The position numbers were made by a program, and so were the translations under genes. Below the pieces are notes generated by a model. That model was not told the DNA's origin. It saw only the letters and a program-made list of their open reading frames with translations, and searched no databases. A stretch of 64,000 nt of DNA, from contig JAYRYA010000002.1 of assembly GCA_041917255.1 (NCBI GenBank), positions 141,687 to 205,686 of the forward strand, written 5' to 3'. This document shows positions 62,629 to 64,000 of the stretch, in pieces. This DNA comes from Zoogloea sp041917255 (GTDB taxonomy: Bacteria > Pseudomonadota > Gammaproteobacteria > Burkholderiales > Rhodocyclaceae). Numbering within the stretch: position 1 is the stretch's first letter; each line of letters opens with the position of its first letter.

Positions 62629-63915
62629 ATGACCCTGTTTGCCGATCTGCGCCACGTCATCTACGCGCTCTCCGACGCCCTCGACCTGGTGGGCGTTGAT
62701 GACGTTGCCCATGGCAAGCGGGTGGGCATCATGGCCGCCGAGTGCGGACGAGTGGCCGGCATGTCGGAAACAGACACCACCTTTCTGCTCGACCTGGGCA
62801 TGCTCCACGACATCGGGGTCTCCTCGACCCGGGCGCACTGCAATCTGGTCGAAAAGTTCGACTGGAATGGCTCCCAGGTGCATTGCGAAGTAGGCCACGC
62901 GCTGCTCAAGGGCTTTGGGCCCCTCGAAGCCATCGCCGAGCCGGTGCGCTACCACCATACCCGCTGGGATGCACTGCCCACCTGCGACGTTGCCCCCGAC
63001 ACCCTGCGCGCGGCCAACCTCATTTACCTGGTGGACCGGGTCGATGCCCTGGCCGCAAGCCACTATGCAGACAACTCGCTGCTGCTGTACACCGACGACA
63101 TCCGGGCCCGCATCGCCGAGCATGCCGGCACCTTTTTCTCACCGGAGTTGGTGGAGCTCTTCCTCGACGCCTCCCACACCGAAGCCTTCTGGCTCGATCT
63201 CGAACCCCGCTCGATCCAGGCCCGGATGGTGGACTCACTCACCATCGCGTGGGATTACCCCGCCGCCACCGACGAGCTCAAGCACCTGGCCGCCATCTTC
63301 GCCCGCATCGTCGATGCCAAGAGCCCCTTCACCGCGGAGCACTCCCTGGGCGTAGCACGCCTCGCCCGCCATCTGGCCGAGCGCCTCGGCGTGTCGCCCG
63401 ACAACTGCGACAAACTCGAGATCGCTGGCATGCTCCACGACCTGGGTAAACTGCGCATCCCCGACGAAATCCTCGACAAGCCCGGCCGCCTCGACGCGAC
63501 CGAGCGCAAGATCATCAACACCCACAGCTACGAAACCTTCCAGATCCTCCACAGCATCCGCGGCTTTGAGGAGATCACCCGCTGGGCCGCCTACCATCAC
63601 GAAGAGCCCGACGGCAACGGCTACCCCTTCCACCTCACCGCCGCCGAGATGCCCTTCGAGGCCGCCATCCTCCGCGTGGCTGACATCTTTCAGGCGATGG
63701 TCCAGGAGCGCCCCTACCGGCAGGGGCTGGGCAACGCCGAAGTGAGCGACTTCATCCGCCGCATGGCCAACGACGGCCGCATCGACAGCCGCGTGGCCGA
63801 GGCCTTGCTGGCGGATGTGCCAGCCGCAAGGCTCGCGGCGTGCCCGACACTGGATGATCTTCCAGAGGCCGCGCTAGTTGTGAAGAGTCAAGACGTTGTT
63901 TCCGTTCCCTGGTAG
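62629..63915 (+). CDS. Tandem HD / HD-GYP protein, 3' end replaced by IS sequence
   Basis: 428 residues as read. The N-terminal half is an HD-like domain (H-G-K-R-V-G-I, M-L-H-D-I-G). The C-terminal half is a complete HD-GYP domain: M-L-H-D-L-G-K-L-R-I-P, then H-H-E-E-P-D-G-N-G-Y-P-F. HD-GYP proteins hydrolyse cyclic-di-GMP. The frame runs into an IS481-family element whose target site begins at 63873, so about the last dozen residues (from L-V-V-K-S on) are encoded wholly or partly by the element. The native C-terminus is cut off. The catalytic domain is intact, so the protein may still work. Confidence 0.88.
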   Translation: MTLFADLRHVIYALSDALDLVGVDDVAHGKRVGIMAAECGRVAGMSETDTTFLLDLGMLHDIGVSSTRAHCNLVEKFDWNGSQVHCEVGHALLKGFGPLEAIAEPVRYHHTRWDALPTCDVAPDTLRAANLIYLVDRVDALAASHYADNSLLLYTDDIRARIAEHAGTFFSPELVELFLDASHTEAFWLDLEPRSIQARMVDSLTIAWDYPAATDELKHLAAIFARIVDAKSPFTAEHSLGVARLARHLAERLGVSPDNCDKLEIAGMLHDLGKLRIPDEILDKPGRLDATERKIINTHSYETFQILHSIRGFEEITRWAAYHHEEPDGNGYPFHLTAAEMPFEAAILRVADIFQAMVQERPYRQGLGNAEVSDFIRRMANDGRIDSRVAEALLADVPAARLAACPTLDDLPEAALVVKSQDVVSVPW

Positions 63916-64000
63916 CCGAGAGCTGGGGGTTTGGCAGCCGATGCCGTGGTGGGGTCGATGCCAGTTATAGAAGTGATTCCAGAGCGGCAAGGCCGCACGG
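63873..64000 (-). mobile_element. IS481-family insertion sequence, one end
   Basis: The terminal inverted repeat starts at 63879 with TGTGAAGAGTCAAGACGTTG, very like the end of IS481 (TGTGAAGATTCAATAGGTTG). The six bases before it, GCTAGT (63873-63878), fit the known IS481 target and duplication NCTAGN. The other end and the second copy of the target lie outside the window. Confidence 0.87.
63874..64000 (-). CDS. IS481-family transposase, C-terminal fragment (window edge)
   Basis: 41 codons plus stop on the minus strand. The reading contains W-N-H-F-Y-N-W-H-R-P-H-H-G-I-G near its start and ends L-T-L-H-N, the usual C-terminus of IS481-family DDE transposases (N-W-x-R-P-H). The stop codon TAG (63876-63874) is supplied by the target sequence, not the element. 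The rest lies beyond the window. Confidence 0.88.
   Translation of the reverse strand, partial: RAALPLWNHFYNWHRPHHGIGCQTPSSRLPGNGNNVLTLHN

Overview
The window is one continuous stretch of a GC-rich bacterial chromosome. Codon use, gene order (smpB / ratA-rnfH / guaB), hpnCDE, an FNR-hemN-safE-copA cluster and the protein sequences point to a betaproteobacterium, most likely Rhodocyclales (Azoarcus/Thauera/Azospira-like). That placement is inference from gene content, not a database result. No tRNA, rRNA or CRISPR array was seen.

Layout. 1-682: 5' part of transaldolase (minus). 762-11902: complete type II secretion operon gspCDEFGHIJKLMN (minus). 12013-13704: intradiol-dioxygenase-like lipoprotein and TruC (minus). 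13802-17885: 'SpecificRecomb' membrane protein, a soluble MCP-like protein coupled to an oxygen-binding di-iron (ODP-type) protein, and a SirB2 membrane protein. 17886-23617: FNR facing hemN across a perfect FNR box, then SafE, CopA and a CopZ-like chaperone, as expected for heme and copper supply to low-oxygen respiration. 23677-34117: housekeeping block (ppa, YhiN-like flavoprotein, DUF748 protein, pterin dehydratase, TPR protein, smpB, ratA, rnfH, guaB). 34249-42763: a lone LolD-like ATPase, hpnEDC for squalene (minus), and an ABC ATPase / FtsX permease / AttH-like lipocalin operon. 42779-45262: two exported alpha/beta hydrolases (minus). 45411-49372: clpB behind a heat-shock-type promoter, a lipoprotein and an OmpA-like protein. 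49483-55473: MocR regulator, ccoG, sulfite/nitrite reductase with DUF934, and a lytic transglycosylase. 55784-62421: aldehyde dehydrogenase, K+-channel-like protein, two-component system, cytochrome b561, a Cyc2-like cytochrome-porin and a small cytochrome c. 62629-64000: HD-GYP protein whose 3' end is interrupted by an IS481-family element running off the window.

Most unusual. (1) A 390-bp insert between the FtsX permease and the AttH-like gene is made of about 14-15 tandem 21-bp units, many with dyad-symmetric cores. It is flanked by 18-19 bp imperfect direct repeats and is readable as one frame of heptapeptide repeats with ATGA overlaps to both neighbours. A second 21-bp-period array starts at the stop codon of the lytic transglycosylase gene, and two further intergenic arrays have a 7-bp period. 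(2) A putative outer-membrane electron-transfer module: Cyc2-like fused cytochrome-porin, cytochrome c and cytochrome b561. (3) An ODP / soluble MCP-like pair that may be an oxygen or iron sensing unit. (4) An IS481-family insertion caught at its NCTAGN target, which supplies the transposase stop codon.
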